DNA of 64,000 bases from Physcomitrium patens (GCF_000002425.4 NC_037273.1:4772521-4836520); one strand, 5' to 3'; positions 35,331-47,547 are shown, numbered from the stretch's first letter. Made by a program: numbers and translations. Notes: generated from the sequence alone by a model not told the origin.

Positions 35331-35834
35331 GCTGAATTGATTAAGATCGAAGCTACTTATTATGAATTATAGCTTCTTTATGCTTTTGATATTCAAATGA
35401 CAAAGTCGTTGATGCCAAATTCTAAATTTAACTTAACCATGTGAAAAACCAATAAATATTGCCATTTTTATTCTATTTACCTTCTTACAATTGATGAAAT
35501 AGAGGTTGTCATTTCTAAGGCCTTAGGCAACATGTTGTCTATCTAATGTGTTCACAAAACATCCATTCTTATCAAATTGAACCTTAAAACCATGTGATAC
35601 AAGTTCGCTCACCAAAAGGAGGTTCTTCTTCATCTATGGTACATATAAGGCCTTCTTCAATGTGATTCTCTTGCTTTGGTCCTTCACAAAGATTTCAACA
35701 ACAATGGATTCAATTCCAATAGTTTATACCATGCCATTATCTTCCAACCAAACTTTGGTTACTAGAATTTCTTCATAAGTAACAAATAAACACTTATATG
35801 GTGTCATATGCTTAATAGCACCTAAATCTATAAT
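35331..35834 (-). pseudogene. Copia H protease and pre-integrase domain
   Basis: The translation near 35830 reads IIDLGAIKHMT preceded by a stop. This is the Copia WxxDSGAxxH active site with Trp lost to a stop and Ser changed to Leu. The catalytic Asp remains. It continues through a GAG-pre-integrase segment, IWHQRLCHLNIKSIKKL, near 35400. All changes fit C-to-T or G-to-A. Confidence 0.75.
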
Positions 35835-36420
35835 CTACTTAGACATAGTAGGTGTCGATGTTCTTTTACTTGCCATAAAAGCATAGTCATCTCTATTAAA
35901 GTTATCACAAGCATTGTTAGCATTCTCTTTATCTCCTCTCTTAGTTTTGTAGTGATTCCTAATAAAGTGACTTGATTTTCTATAAATAGAGTAATTTTTT
36001 ATATTACTTTTGAAATTATCACATTGATGAAAATAGCTTTCTTTGTCTTGTCTTAAAAATAGAGCCAAATCATCACTTTGAAGTTATCTAGAGAATATTG
36101 ATAAGGTTTCTACTCTCATAGATGTTGCAAAAAGTCTTCTATGCTTCTGCTGGTCCATTGCAAGCAATTACATATAAAAAGTTGGCATCATCCAAATTTG
36201 ATGTAATTATGCCAAAAGCCTTCTTTTTACAAGATTTTTATTTCTTCTTCACTTTGACATTAGTATCATCACTTAGAGGCTCTTCACTTTCATCTATAAC
36301 ATCCCAAAGGTCCAAAAAAGCCATTAAAAGCTCCATTTTCTTCTTCTAATGGTAAAAGTTGTCACCTCTAAATTTCTCAATCACTCTCAAACTTTCACCC
36401 TTACTTCAAGCCATATCTAA
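35835..36420 (-). pseudogene. Copia H gag
   Basis: An open piece at 36068-35835 contains a decayed CCHC zinc knuckle (YSIYRKSSHFIRNHYK). Spacing and His are right, but the Cys are Tyr or His. Upstream (to about 36420) are fragments compatible with the Copia gag capsid region. The N-terminus near 36410 is a guess. Confidence 0.6.
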
Positions 36421-37835
36421 AAATAGATGTATCAAAGAAAATCAAAAAAAAAAAAAAAAGAGCTCTCAAAATCAATAAGAAGGTGTTATTACTTTAAAAA
36501 CCTAGAATGCCCTCTTTATGAATAAAAAAATGATTTCACTCTTTAATCACTCTCAACTTCACTTATAAGACTTTTCACAAGTCTTATACTCTATCTTAAC
36601 TACTTATATAAGCATTTCTACTCTCTAATCATCTTTCTTCTCTCATAAAATACTTCTAATTTTATAAAACACTTCTTATCATTATAAGAAAATCTCAAAA
36701 GAAGTTTATTACATAAATTACAATATTAGATCAAAAATGATGTAAATCAATAAAAAAACATAATACTAGTATTCTAAAATATCAATCCAAGGTATCTAAT
36801 AACCTTTAAGATTAAAAATATACTTAATAATTAGTAAGAGCAAAATTACATTAAAAATTAGATGCAATAATAGAGTTAGATGATATCAAATCCTAACATT
36901 AGCAAGAATCAAAAGATTTGCTATTTACAAGAAGTAAGACTTAAAAAAACTTCAAAACTCACAATTAAAGGTGAGTTGGCTTATAATCTATTGAAGAATA
37001 AGCACTATGAAGTTACAACACTTAGCATCAATAAGATTATATATAAAGAAAGTATGGAGTAAGATATCTCTTATTGCCAGCACCCATTACTTGCAAGTAG
37101 TGGTTGTTGCTCTAATGGGCAACTTCTATCATTTGATAAATATATCCATCTAACATTCTATTGAGACTATTCACATTATCTTATCTATTATAAGAATATA
37201 TTTTTAGCATATTCTATATACTCTTAAGATCCGTGGTCCATTCATCTACTTTATCTTTTAGTCTTATTACATATCAAAAGCCAACTATCACGGATATATA
37301 CATTTATTTCAATAATTACTTATATGATCAGGTAGAAGTAGATTAATTTCATAAAATCTTTTAGTGAAGCTTTTTAGAAGCTTCATAGATTTGATTTTGA
37401 ATTTAGATGTATTTTTAGGTTGAAAACTTGGCCAATAAGTTAACTATGTGTTGATAGCTTGTGAAACAATCTAACCATGTGGCACATATATAGATAACTT
37501 GCCTTGCAAGTTAAGACATGTGGCTAGTAAAGTCAACTTGTTTTGAAGGTTCTATACGACATTGCTATGTAGCTCCTAGTTAAGAGTATGTATGGAGGCA
37601 AGAGTGAAGCCTTCTTCAATCTTGTCAACACCGTTTTAGTCCTTAGTCTTGTTTCAAGACTTTTTAGTCTTCTTATTTTTGATAATAGCTATTCTAGTTA
37701 ATATTATATTACCCTTTGAGTGACTTTTTAGTTATCTTCAGTGACACAAGACTGTATCAAGGATTCTCTTTCTTTAAGATTCATGTTCTTGATACTAACC
37801 TTTTAATTAATAGCAACTTAGCTAAAGTAATATCC
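36421..37835. other. Copia H leader and 5' LTR body, boundary unknown
   Basis: No coding frame that I trust. An A-run lies at 36446-36463. The part closest to 37884 is LTR by its match at 32526-32566. Because the 3' LTR is truncated, the inner LTR border and primer site cannot be fixed. TTAGTATCAAGAAC on the minus strand near 37790 is only a weak resemblance to an initiator-Met site. Confidence 0.4.
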
Positions 37836-37889
37836 TTTATAATGTTACTTATTCTACTTCAATATTTACTTCTATACTTTAAGAATAAA

Positions 37890-38787
37890 TATTTAAATAT
37901 CTAGAAAAAATTCAAGTTTTACAACAATTGAATGGTTTAGCAAAGAAAAGTCTTTATTGAAAGATCAACATTTAAGTTAAAGAAAAAAGGTGGCCAATAA
38001 TCAAAAGATTTTGGAAACATTTTTTAAAATTGATAATTTTGATTCTTTTTTATTTTTTTGTGCTTATTAATTTCTTTTTAATTAAAATATATAATTTATT
38101 TAATAATTATTAAGATTTCAAATAGCTATACTAATTGATTAAGATTTTTTTGAGATTTTTTTGATAATGTATAGGATTTAATTAGGATTTAGGATTTGAT
38201 AGGATTTAATAAGGATTAGACTAAGATTTTGTGGGATTTAATTAGGATTAATTTAAAATTTGAAATTTTCCTAGGATTTAATTTGGATTGATTTAGAATT
38301 TAAGATTTTTTTAAGATTTAGGATTTTATTAGGATTTTATTATGATTTGACCTATGATTTGATTAAAATTCATTAAGATTTCAACTAGAATTTTCTCTAA
38401 GATTTGATTAATATACATTAAGATTTTAATTAAGATTAAATTAAGATTTATTTAGAATTTATTTTAGATTTATATTTTTAGTATTTCTTTAAGATTATTT
38501 ATTATTTATTTAAAGATTTTTATTCATAATATTTCTTTAAGATTATTATAATTTCTTTAATAATTCTATATTATATTTTTTTGACATTAATTCATGATTT
38601 TTTTGTATTTCTTTTGTAACTTCTTTTGAATTTATTTTGGATTTGTTAAAATTTAATAAAGATTATTAAGGATTATTTAAAATTTATCTAAGATTCAATT
38701 ATAATTAGGATTATTTTTGTATTTTTACTTAATTTCTAAAATTAGGTATTTATTACATTCTTAAGTAAGAATACATTTAATATGATA
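37890..38787. mobile_element. D3 LTR, right fragment
   Basis: Aligns with 42345-43387 of D4: GAATGGTTTAGCAAAGAAAA, a GGATTTAATTAGGATTTAGG-type tract at about 38160-38460, and an end AATATGATA corresponding to ATGACA. It adjoins the ~190-bp tandem array. Confidence 0.65.
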
Positions 38788-38810
38788 GTAGTACCTTTTT
38801 AGATTAAGAA

Positions 38811-39194
38811 AAAGCCAACCATTTTCCAAGGTTTTTTTTTTTTTTTTTTTTTTTTTTGTTGGAGGTTTTTTCAAATTATATTTCAAATTTAGATTTGAGA
38901 TTTTGAAGAGTTCTTTCTCTCTTTATAAGCTTTTTAGAAAGCTTTCACTTATGCCAATGGAACAGAGTATAAATAAGCAGTGCTTTTTTGGATAAAAAAA
39001 GAGCCAACCTCTCTTTAGGTATTTTTTTTTTGATTTTTTTCTTCAAATTTTTTTTTTGAAGGTTAATTTTGTAGTATATTTAATATTTTTTTTGATATTA
39101 TGAAGAATTTTTTCTTTCTTTGTTAATTTTTTAGATTATTCATACTTACATCAAGAAAAATTAGTATGAAGGTGAAGTGCATTTTTGAACAAAG
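38811..39194. repeat. ~190-bp tandem array, units 1 and 2
   Basis: Each unit starts AAAGCCAACC or AAAGAGCCAACC, followed by long T-tracts, TTTGAGATTTTGAAGAGTTC, TTTCTTTCT, and a tail with ATTAGTATGAAG or similar and TGCATTTTTG. The array continues at 48106-48196 and 57778-58096 once elements C and A3 are removed. Confidence 0.75.
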
Positions 39195-39752
39195 TATCAA
39201 GGATATGAACTAAAAGATGATGCATAAATCAATGAAATCCATTTCAAAGAAAGAGTGATAAAATAGAAATAAGAAAGTACATATATTAAAAGAAACTAAA
39301 AAGGCTTATTGCCAAAAGTCAATAAAACTTGAGACTCTTGAAACTAGACTAGAAGCAAGAAAAGAGTTCAGGAAAGTGAAGAAGGCTTCACTCTTGTCTC
39401 TATATATACTATCTAACTAGAGGATATATGGTGATGTTCTATAAGACCTCTAATATGTGTTGACTTTGTAGGACACATGCCTTGACTTACAAGGCAACTT
39501 TTTCTATGTGTGGGCCACATAGTTAGCTTGGTCTTCAAGCTGATAATATGTGTGGTACATGGCCAACTTGTTGACCACGTATTTAATTCAAAAATTCAAT
39601 TAAAGAGACCTATAAAGTCAAAGTAACATCTATAAAGCTTCTAAGAAGCTTCCATAGAAGATATTATAGAATTAACTTGTTATTATATACTTCTACTTAT
39701 TTCTAACTATTTATATAGATAATTATTGGCTTACAAGCATATATCTGTGAGA
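39195..39752 (-). mobile_element. 3' LTR of element C
   Basis: 558 bp, partner of 47548-48104. Its right end reads CTGTGAGA where the partner reads CTGTGACA. Confidence 0.9.
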
Positions 39753-39879
39753 TTACCACTCCTTCTAGGGACAAGTTGCATGAGGAGCGGTCATCATATG
39801 TTGAGAAAATCTATGATGAGATAGATTGAAAGTAGAATGTTATCTTGCTTAGATCTTGTTTCTTTTATAAAGAAGGTTT

Positions 39880-41330
39880 TCATCTTGATTTTGATGGATG
39901 TCATCGATAAAATGCCTCCACTACCTTTGTTGCATTTGCAAGTTTCTTTATTGGCTCCTATGTATATTCACTAATATTATATCTACGCCAATGAATAAGA
40001 TATTTTAATTTATTTTGACGCTGCCTTGAATATAGGACTTCTTTTACTTCAAATTCTTTATTATTATCTACTTCTATAGGAAGAGGTAGAGCTTGTCTTC
40101 TTTTTGATTTGTCTACTATCTTGTATGGTTCAAGAAGAGATATGTGGAATACTCAATGAATTTTCATTAACTCTAGTAGGTGTAAACGATATACAACTAG
40201 ATTGATTTATATAGAAATAAGAAATGATCAAAGTCTACGATAGTTCAACTTGTGATAAGGACGAGTGGTCTTGATATTGTGATGAAGTAACCATACCTTG
40301 TCACCCGTGTGGAATGGTCGTTGTTCCTTTTGATAGAGATCTGCATTGATCTTTTGTTGTTCTTGAGCTTCTTTTAATTATACCTTCATTATTGTATGTA
40401 GCTCTGATAAATGATTTATCAAGTCTTCTACCATAGGATTATTAGTTTTTGAAAAGTCAAAAGTAACAAGTCATGGATGATAACCATAATTGACAAAGAA
40501 AGGTGTTTGTTTTGTAAAAAAAAGTATGATGTTATTATAAGCAAACTTTGTCAATGGTAAAAGAATTGTCCAATCATCTTGTTGATAGTTGATGGTACAT
40601 CTTAAATACTGCTCTAAAACTTAGTTAACACGGTCTATTTGTCCATTAGTTTGAGCATGGAATGGTGAAGATAGTTTTATATCTACTTTTAAAATCTTGA
40701 AAAGAAATCTATCAAAATCTTAATACAAACAAAGTTCTTATATCTGATATAATATCTTTGAGTAATCCATGATAGTGATAGATGTTGTCAAGAAAGAGCT
40801 TAGATGTTTCTTCACTTGTAATAAATTTTGTATATGGTACAAAATGTACCATCTTAGAAAAACCTATCACGAGTATAGAATCATACAAACCTGAGATTAG
40901 AAGATCTGTGATGAAATCCATAGAAATAGAAGACCAAGGTTGTTTTATAATAGTTAATGGTTGAAAAAGTCTATAAGGTCAATGACAAGGAGTTTTTGAT
41001 CTTAAAAAAATGTCGCATGATTGAACAAAGTCTTTCACACCCTTCCACATTTGTGGCTACTAAAAATCTCTAAATATAAGCTCCAAAGACTTGTTGTATT
41101 CAAAATGTCCTACTGTTGGAAAGTTGTGACGTACTTGAAGAACAGGTAATCGTGCTTTTCTTTTTGGAACATATAATTGACCTTAAAAATAGAGTAGGTT
41201 ATATTTGAACTCAAACTTAGAAGTATCTTCTGACTTAAAAAAAAGATTCTTGATATTATGAACAAGAGGATCAAAAAACATACTTAATTGGATTTGTGTC
41301 ACAAGGGTCGAATCAATAGTCAATGTTGAT
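39880..41330 (-). pseudogene. Element C integrase with chromodomain
   Basis: The core lies at 40921-40712: MDFITDLLISGLYDSILVIG with the first Asp, then HGLLKDIISDIRTLF with the second. The third site reads NGQIDRVN, so Asp stands for the usual Glu. Downstream, TPFFVNYGYHPWLVTFDF, GDKVWLLHHNIKT and VFHISLLEPYK follow. A chromodomain at about 40080-39900 (EFEVKEVLYSRQRQNKLKYL, then IHWRRYNISEYT and EPIKKL) keeps its first Trp. This is the best chromodomain in the window. Stops are few in the 3' half. Confidence 0.85.
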
Positions 41331-41380
41331 TTCATTATTCAAAGATGAAAATGCTGTGGCTTCTAGAAAATTATTCTTTA

Positions 41381-41572
41381 CTAATCAAAAGATACATTTC
41401 CTTCTTTTGATGTAAGATAAGAATGTCTAGAAATGGCATCTAACAAACCTTCTAGTTTTTTGGGTGGATATGTAATCTTGAAATCAAATCTTGATAAAGA
41501 CATGCTTCCAGGAGCTTGGCAACGATTTAAAATACGTGCTGATATGAAGTACTCGAGATTCTTGTGATCTGT
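41381..41572 (-). pseudogene. Element C RNase H, distal piece
   Basis: TDHKNLEYFISARILNRCQA, then PGSMSLSRFDFKITYPPKKL and LLDAISRHSYL. This is the end of RNase H and the tether. It directly follows the D4 insertion. Its proximal part is at 44881-45270. Confidence 0.85.
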
Positions 41573-43387
41573 TGTCATGTTGTAACATGAATACATAGTA
41601 AAAGATGATAATATGAATCTTATTATAGAAGAGTCAAGTTAAAAGATAAAGTAGAAAAATATAAATAAAAGATATGAAGGTAGTAAAACTTTTAGTAGTA
41701 GTACTACCTTTTTATAAAAGTGACTTCTATTTACTTTATAGGACCATAAATAAGGCAAAATAAGATAGATTAGAAAAATAAATGATATAAATATCTTTAG
41801 GAGGAAGTTAGGAGTAAATTCTAGCTAAAATTACCTTGGAAAAACTAAATATTGATATCCAAAGAGGGCCGGTTATCAACCTAGATCGAAATCAGACCCC
41901 AAGGCACAAAATCGAGCACCTATGGCAACTCGAAGGTTCTTTTGCAAATCAGAGAGTAAGGTTTCATAGCAAATTAGATAAGGTTTCTATGAGCATTGGT
42001 TTTGTGCAATTTTAAGTTGTAATGACTTTGTAAAAGCTTTATGAAGTCAAGGTTGTTTTTGGATGACTTGGATTTTATGAAATAAAATAGGATTGATATT
42101 TTGGACAATTTCAAGAGTTTTTTAATAGATCTATAAGTGAAATTTTGTAGATTAATGGTCATAATTGTGTTTAATATTTATTATAAATATTAGCTTGATC
42201 TAATAGTTGAATTGAAGGTTATTGAGGTTTAAGTGGGTCAAGGTCTCAAAAAGTAGAAATTTAGGTCCAGTGAGGATTTTTAAGATTTCTTACAATCTAC
42301 TAATTGGATTAGAGTGAAATTTATATAAGAGTTTATTATACTTGTTTTTCTATGTATATAAAAATTTTGACATCAATCGAATGGTGAAAAGAAGAGATAT
42401 TGGCTCTGGGAGATTAGCATCAAGGTTGGAGAAGGAGGCTGAGCAATACCCAAGCATATTTTTGAGGTTATCATCTATTTGGTAATTCTAATAATTTTCA
42501 ACTTTTTTTTGATTTTTTTCAACTTAATTATTAAGAAGTGTGCAAATTTTGACTTAAAATCAACTGTTCATTAATTAGTTATTGAAGTTTAAATCTGTTG
42601 TAAAAATTACTAAGGTTTGGTTATGATTTGGTTTAGGATTTAAGGTTTGGTTAGGATTTGATTTAAGGTTTAGGATTTGGTTAGGATTTGATTTAGGCTT
42701 AAGATTTGATTAGGATTTGGTTTATTATTTATAATTTGATTTAGGATTTAAGATTTGATTAGGGTTTTGTTCGGATTTGATTTAAGGTTAGGGTTTGATT
42801 AGGATTTGATTTAAGATTAGGATTTGATTATGATTTGATTTAGGATTATAATTTAGTTTAGGATTTAGGATTTGATTAGGATTTGATTAGGATTTGGTTT
42901 AGGGTTTAAGATTTGATTTAGAGTTTAAGGTTTGATTAGGATTTGATTTAGGATTTAAGATTTGATTAAGATTTGATTTAGGATTTGATTAGGGTTAGAT
43001 TTAAGATTTAGAATTTGATTAGGATTTGATTTAGGATTTAAGATTTTATTAGGGTTTGTTTAAGATTTAAGATTTTTTTAGTTTTTGGCCTAAAGTTTGA
43101 ATGAAGTCCAATAGGATTTTAACTAGGATTAAATTAAGATTGAATTGAGATGTATTTGAGATATATTTGTGATCATTCAAATATTTCTTTAAGATTTCTT
43201 ATTATTTCTTTGTAATTTTTTTGAGGTTTCTTTGAATATAGTTAAAGCTTGCTTAGCATTGTTATGATTTAATTAGAATTTAGTTAATATTCTATTAGAG
43301 TTAGAATTTTTTTTTTGTAATTTCTATTCTACCTACCATAGCCAGGTGCCCAAAGCATTCTCAAGTAAGACTTCACATATTACGACA
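41573..43387 (-). mobile_element. D4: solo D-family LTR in element C
   Basis: 1815 bp. Top-strand ends TGTCATGTTGTAACATG and TTCACATATTACGACA. Inverted termini TGTCAT/ACGACA. Apparent 4-bp target duplication CTGT (41569-41572) and CCGT (43388-43391), the minus-strand ACAG/ACGG pair with one transition. Its TTTAGGATTTGATTAGGATT-type tract spans about 42600-43080. Confidence 0.85.
42600..43080. repeat. Telomere-like tract in D4 LTR
   Basis: Dozens of imperfect GGATTTGATTA, GGATTTA and GGGTTTGATTA units in tandem, resembling but not equal to plant telomere TTTAGGG. The same tract in other D LTRs has different lengths (16980-17300, 38160-38460, 44440-44560). Confidence 0.85.
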
Positions 43388-43399
43388 CCGTATATATGG
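43388..43399. other. 12-bp palindromic target between two D LTRs
   Basis: CCGTATATATGG, one transition from the perfect palindrome CCGTATATACGG. It is the only remaining host sequence between D4 and D5 and supplies the missing RNase H codons. Confidence 0.8.
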
Positions 43400-44875
43400 T
43401 GTCGTGTTGTAATACAAGTATATGGTAAAAGAAGATAATATGGATCTTATTATAGAAGAGCCAAGTTAAAATATAAAGTAAAAAAATATGGATAAAAGAT
43501 AGAGAGGTAGTAAAACTTTTAAAAGTAATGCTACCTTTTTAAAAAAGTGACTTCTATTTACTTTGTTAGATCATAAATAAGGCAAAATAAGATAGATTAG
43601 AAAAATAAAGAATATGAGCATTTATAAGAAGAATTTAGGAGTTGATTTTAATAAAAATTAACTCAAAAAGACAAAATTTGATATCGAAAGAAGGCCAATT
43701 ATCAACCTGGGTTCAAATCAGACCCCCAAGGTACAAAACCAAGTACTTATGGCAACTTGAAGATTTTTTTGTAAATCGGAGAGTGGAATTTGATAGCAGA
43801 CTAGATAGGATTTTTATAAGCATTGTTTTTGTGTGATTTGGATTTGTAATGACTTTGTAAGAGCTTTACAAAGTCAAGTTTGTTTTTAAATGACTTGGAT
43901 TTTCTGAAATAAAATAGGATTGAAGTTTTGAATAATTTCAAGAGTTTTTTAATAGATCTATAAGTGAAATTTTGTAGATTAATGGTTATAATTGTTCATA
44001 GTAGGTTTTGTAAATTTTAGCTTGATCTAATAGCTGAATTGAGGATTACTAAGATTTAAATGGGTCAAGGTCTCAGAAATTAGAATTTTAAGTCTAATGA
44101 GGATTTTTAAGATTTCTTGCAATCTACTAGTTAGATTAGAGTAAAATTTATAGATGAGGATAGTAGACTTATTTTTCTATGTAAATAAAAATTTTAAAAT
44201 CAATCGAATAGTGAAAAGAAGTGATATTGGCTCTGAGAGATTGGCATTAAGATTGGAGAAGGAAGCTCGCCAATATCCAAGCATATTTTTGAGGTTATCA
44301 TCTATTTGGTAATTTCGATCATTTTTAAATTTTTTGTGCTTGTTGTCAACTTAATTATTAAGAAGTAAGCAAATTTTGAATTTAGATCAATGGTTCATTC
44401 ATTAATTATTGAAGATTAAATCTATTGTAGGAAATACTAGGGTTTGGTTAAGGTTTGATTTAGGATTTAGGATTTGATTAGGATTTGATTTAGAATTTAG
44501 GATTTGATTAGGATTTAATTGAAGATTTAGGATTTTATTAGGATTTTTTGAGGGTTTAAGTTTTAATTAGTTTTTGGCCCAAAGTTTGAATGAAGTCCAA
44601 TAAGATTTTAACTAGGATTAAATTAAGATTGAATTAAGATGTATTTGAGATATATTTGTGATCATTCAAATATTTCTTTAAGATTTCTTATTATTTCTTT
44701 GTAATTCCTTTGAGGTTTCTTTGAATTTGATAAAATTTACTTAGCATTGTTATAATTTAATAAGAGTTTAGTTAGTGTTCTATTAGAATTAAGATTTTAT
44801 TGTTGCAATTTCCATTCTACCTTCTACAGCCAAGTGCCCGGAGCATTCTGAAATAAGACTTCACATATTATGACA
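43400..44875 (-). mobile_element. D5: second solo D-family LTR in element C
   Basis: 1476 bp, same orientation as D4. Ends TGTCGTGTTGTAATACA and TCACATATTATGACA. Flanking 4-mers ATGG (43396-43399) and ACGG (44876-44879). The telomere-like tract is only about 120 bp (44440-44560), which explains why it is about 340 bp shorter than D4. Confidence 0.85.
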
Positions 44876-44880
44876 ACGGT

Positions 44881-46220
44881 GACCAGATTAGAAGTGCCTT
44901 CTAGATATTGATGTCATTCTTGAAATGACTCCTAGATTACAAGAAGCTCTTTGTCATAGATTTCATAGTTAATCTAGGCTGCTGAAAATTTTTTGGAATG
45001 AAAAGCTACTAAGTGAAGTTTACCATCTGCTCCTATTTGTAATAATACAATATCCAAAGCATAGTCTAATGTGTCTCTTTCCATAAAAAATTCGTTAGAA
45101 AAGTTGACGCGATATAAGATTGGTCCAAAAATAAAAACTGACTTCAAAATTTCAAAAGATGCTTCAGCTTCTTTATTCTACTCAAATTTTTCTTTACAAG
45201 TCAAACGTGTAAGTATAGCTACAACTCAAGAGAAGTCTTTAATGAAGATCTGATAATAGTTGGCAAAGTTCAAAAAGTATTAGATATCTCTTATCGTTTT
45301 TGGAATCTTTGAATCCATAATTGTTTGAATTTTTTTGAGATCCATCATAAGTCTATCATTTGAAATGATGTATCTTAAGAAATTGACTTGAATAGTGTGG
45401 AATACACACTTTTCTATCTTGGCATAGAATCCCGTATCTCTTAATTTTTGTAACACATGACAAATATAAAGTTCATATTCATCTATGTTCTTAGAATAGA
45501 TCAAAATGTTGTCCAAATAATAGACAATAAAATCATCTAAAACCTCTCAAAAAATGTCATTCATTAGATATTGAAAAGCTACTAGTGCATTTGTAAGTCC
45601 TAACGGCATGACGTTGTATTCAAAATGCCTATACGTAGTTTAAAATGAAATCTTTCATTCATTTCTTTTTTTAATATGTACAAGATTGTATACTCTCCGT
45701 AGATCTATTTTTGTGTAGATTTTAGCTTGATTCACTTGATCGAGAAGTCTGGATATCAAAGGTAGAGGATACCTATTATTGATGGTGATCTTGTTAAGTC
45801 CTCAATAATCAACACACATCCGCAATGACCATCTTTCTTCTTCAGAAATAAGATTAGAGCTCTTGTTAGTGATTTGGAATGGTATATGAAATTCTTCAAT
45901 AGATTTTTTTTAATATATTCCTTTAGTTCAACTAATTCATTTTGTCATAAACTATAGATTGGTCCAAATGGCGATTGTACTCCTTCTTGAAGGTCAATTG
46001 AGTAGTCATAGGGATGATGTTTTGGAAGAGTATCTGCATTTTTCTTCTAAAATACATCTTGAAATTCTTGATATTGGCTAGGAATGCTACTTGAAGTCTT
46101 CGCATCATTAGAAATAGGTGTGGCATAAATGACACAAGATAATCCTTCTTTTGTAGCATACAAGAAAGCTCTCGCACCTATAAATATAGGTTTAATTGTA
46201 CTAGACTTATAACTTTTTAT
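44881..46220 (-). pseudogene. Element C reverse transcriptase and proximal RNase H
   Basis: The RT part includes an INxRYPLPLI-like block near 45770, [17 protein letters not shown] near 45730 with the first catalytic Asp, and YYLDNILIYSKNIDEYELYI at 45516 (YLDD changed to YLDN). It continues with EKCVFHTIQVNFLRYIIS, MMDLKKIQTIMD and KTIRDI. RNase H begins with YQIFIKDFS-type sequence near 45240 and ends at LEGTSNLVTV, where D5 is inserted. Confidence 0.8.
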
Positions 46221-46224
46221 TGAA

Positions 46225-46650
46225 TTAATTTAATTCTTAATTATGCTTTTAGAGAAGTTAAAGATACAAGAAATCCAATCTATACAAGGATTATAGTTTT
46301 TTAACCATGATAAATCTAAAATGACTAGATTAGAAGGAGATCTAATTATATTAAAGATTATGCAACTACTATGATTATTTATTACTACATCTATAGGAAG
46401 TGTTTCATGAGTAACATCTTCAAAAAATAATGGATGACCATCTATGACTTCTACATGAATAGGTTTGATTTTTTGTACTAATGATATTTTTTGTATTAAT
46501 GATATCTTTTCTTGCTTGATAAGAGGTTTAAAATGTATCACATCAATTTGCATATCCTATGCTTTTGAATGTATATGTTGAAGAGATGTTGATATTGCCA
46601 TCGAATTATAGTAACATTAAGGCTCATTTGTATAATTCTCAGATCAAAAT
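46225..46650 (-). pseudogene. Element C protease region
   Basis: An open frame at 46553-46230 has IHVEVIDGHPLFFEDVTHET, then SSCIIFNIIRSPSNLVILDL, SWLKNYNPCIDW. This is the second half of a chromovirus retropepsin and the linker to RT. The D-S-G loop lies just upstream and is not clear. Confidence 0.75.
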
Positions 46651-47400
46651 TTAAAAAGTCAATTGTCACATTTCACAGCAAAGTTTATTTCTTGACTCAA
46701 TGTTTGAAGATCAGATAAGTTGAGCATCAATTTCTTTACTTCATATTGTAATCTATAAAAAAATTGGCTAATAAATGCAGTATCATCTTACTTGATATAA
46801 GTTGCAAGTTGTCAAAACTGTGAAGCATATAACATTACAAATCAATTGTCTTGTTGCAAAATATTGAATTTGTTGGTTGTAACACAAATTACATCATGTT
46901 CTCTATACATGGACCGGAATTTTACCAAAAATGCTTCCAGATTATTCAATAATGGATCTTGTTGTTCAAAAAAAGATAAAAACTATGATATGACTGAACT
47001 TAAAAGAAGTATATCAATGAATATAACTTGTAATCTTGGAGTTGGATAGCTTTGAGGTTGAAGTTCAATCACAAGTTGTACTTGATTGATAAATCCTCAA
47101 AATTCGGATCTTATACCATCAAACTTCTCGAGCAGGGTGACTCTTGGTTCTCTATCACTTGAAGGATGTTCGACCATGGATGGAAGAATATAATTTGGTA
47201 CAAATATTGAAGCAGATCTAATCATCTCTATATCCTCACTTCTTGCTATTCTTGTTGATGCTTGTAGTGGTAAGCTAAGTTGATGCATCGTAAGCATCAA
47301 CTTCCTTAATTGCTCTTCCATTTGTGCCATTGCATTCTTCATTTCAACAAGCTCTGCTATAATAATACTCAAAAAAATATCTAATATTACTCAAGATAAG
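46650..47400 (-). pseudogene. Element C gag
   Basis: The N-terminus is at 47372 (MSIIIAELVEMKNAMAQMEE, then QLRKLMLTMHQLS), a predicted coiled coil, followed by VPNYILPSMVEHPSSDREPR and LLEKFDGIRSEF, the usual entry into the gag core. The core to 46650 is interrupted by stops. The start lies about 175 bp from the LTR, reasonable for a leader. Confidence 0.75.
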
Positions 47401-47534
47401 TAGAAAAAAGGACTTAAAGACAAAGAAAATACTAAAAACAATATCAGTTTAGAAGAAGATAATCCGTAACTTCTAATGTGCTTATATCTTATCATGAGAA
47501 AAGGATAATTCATTTTTAATTAAAACAAGACAAA

Positions 47535-47547
47535 GCTCTTATCAACC
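47535..47547 (-). promoter_or_regulatory. Element C primer-binding site, initiator-Met-like
   Basis: The minus strand reads GGTTGATAAGAGC directly after the 5' LTR, close to the TGGTATCAGAGC tRNA-iMet primer site common in chromoviruses, with an extra base and a transversion. Assignment is tentative. Confidence 0.5.

Larger units (their letters stand above)
32527..37884 (-). mobile_element. Element H: Ty1/Copia retrotransposon inserted in a D LTR
   Basis: Minus-strand Copia element with order gag, protease, integrase, RT, RNase H. A direct repeat of about 45 bp (GTTACTTATTCTACTTC, then TATTTCTATACTTTAA) at 32526-32566 and 37836-37884 marks LTR sequence at both ends. The 3' copy is truncated. 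D-LTR sequence flanks both sides (32160-32520 and 37890-38787), with roughly 200 bp of the D LTR missing at the left junction. H therefore landed in D3 and a deletion later removed most of its 3' LTR. Confidence 0.75.

Noticed and set aside
42600..43080. Interstitial telomere array
   Set aside because: Units are degenerate, are confined to D LTRs and keep the same position within every copy, so it is an LTR component rather than a telomere remnant at this locus.
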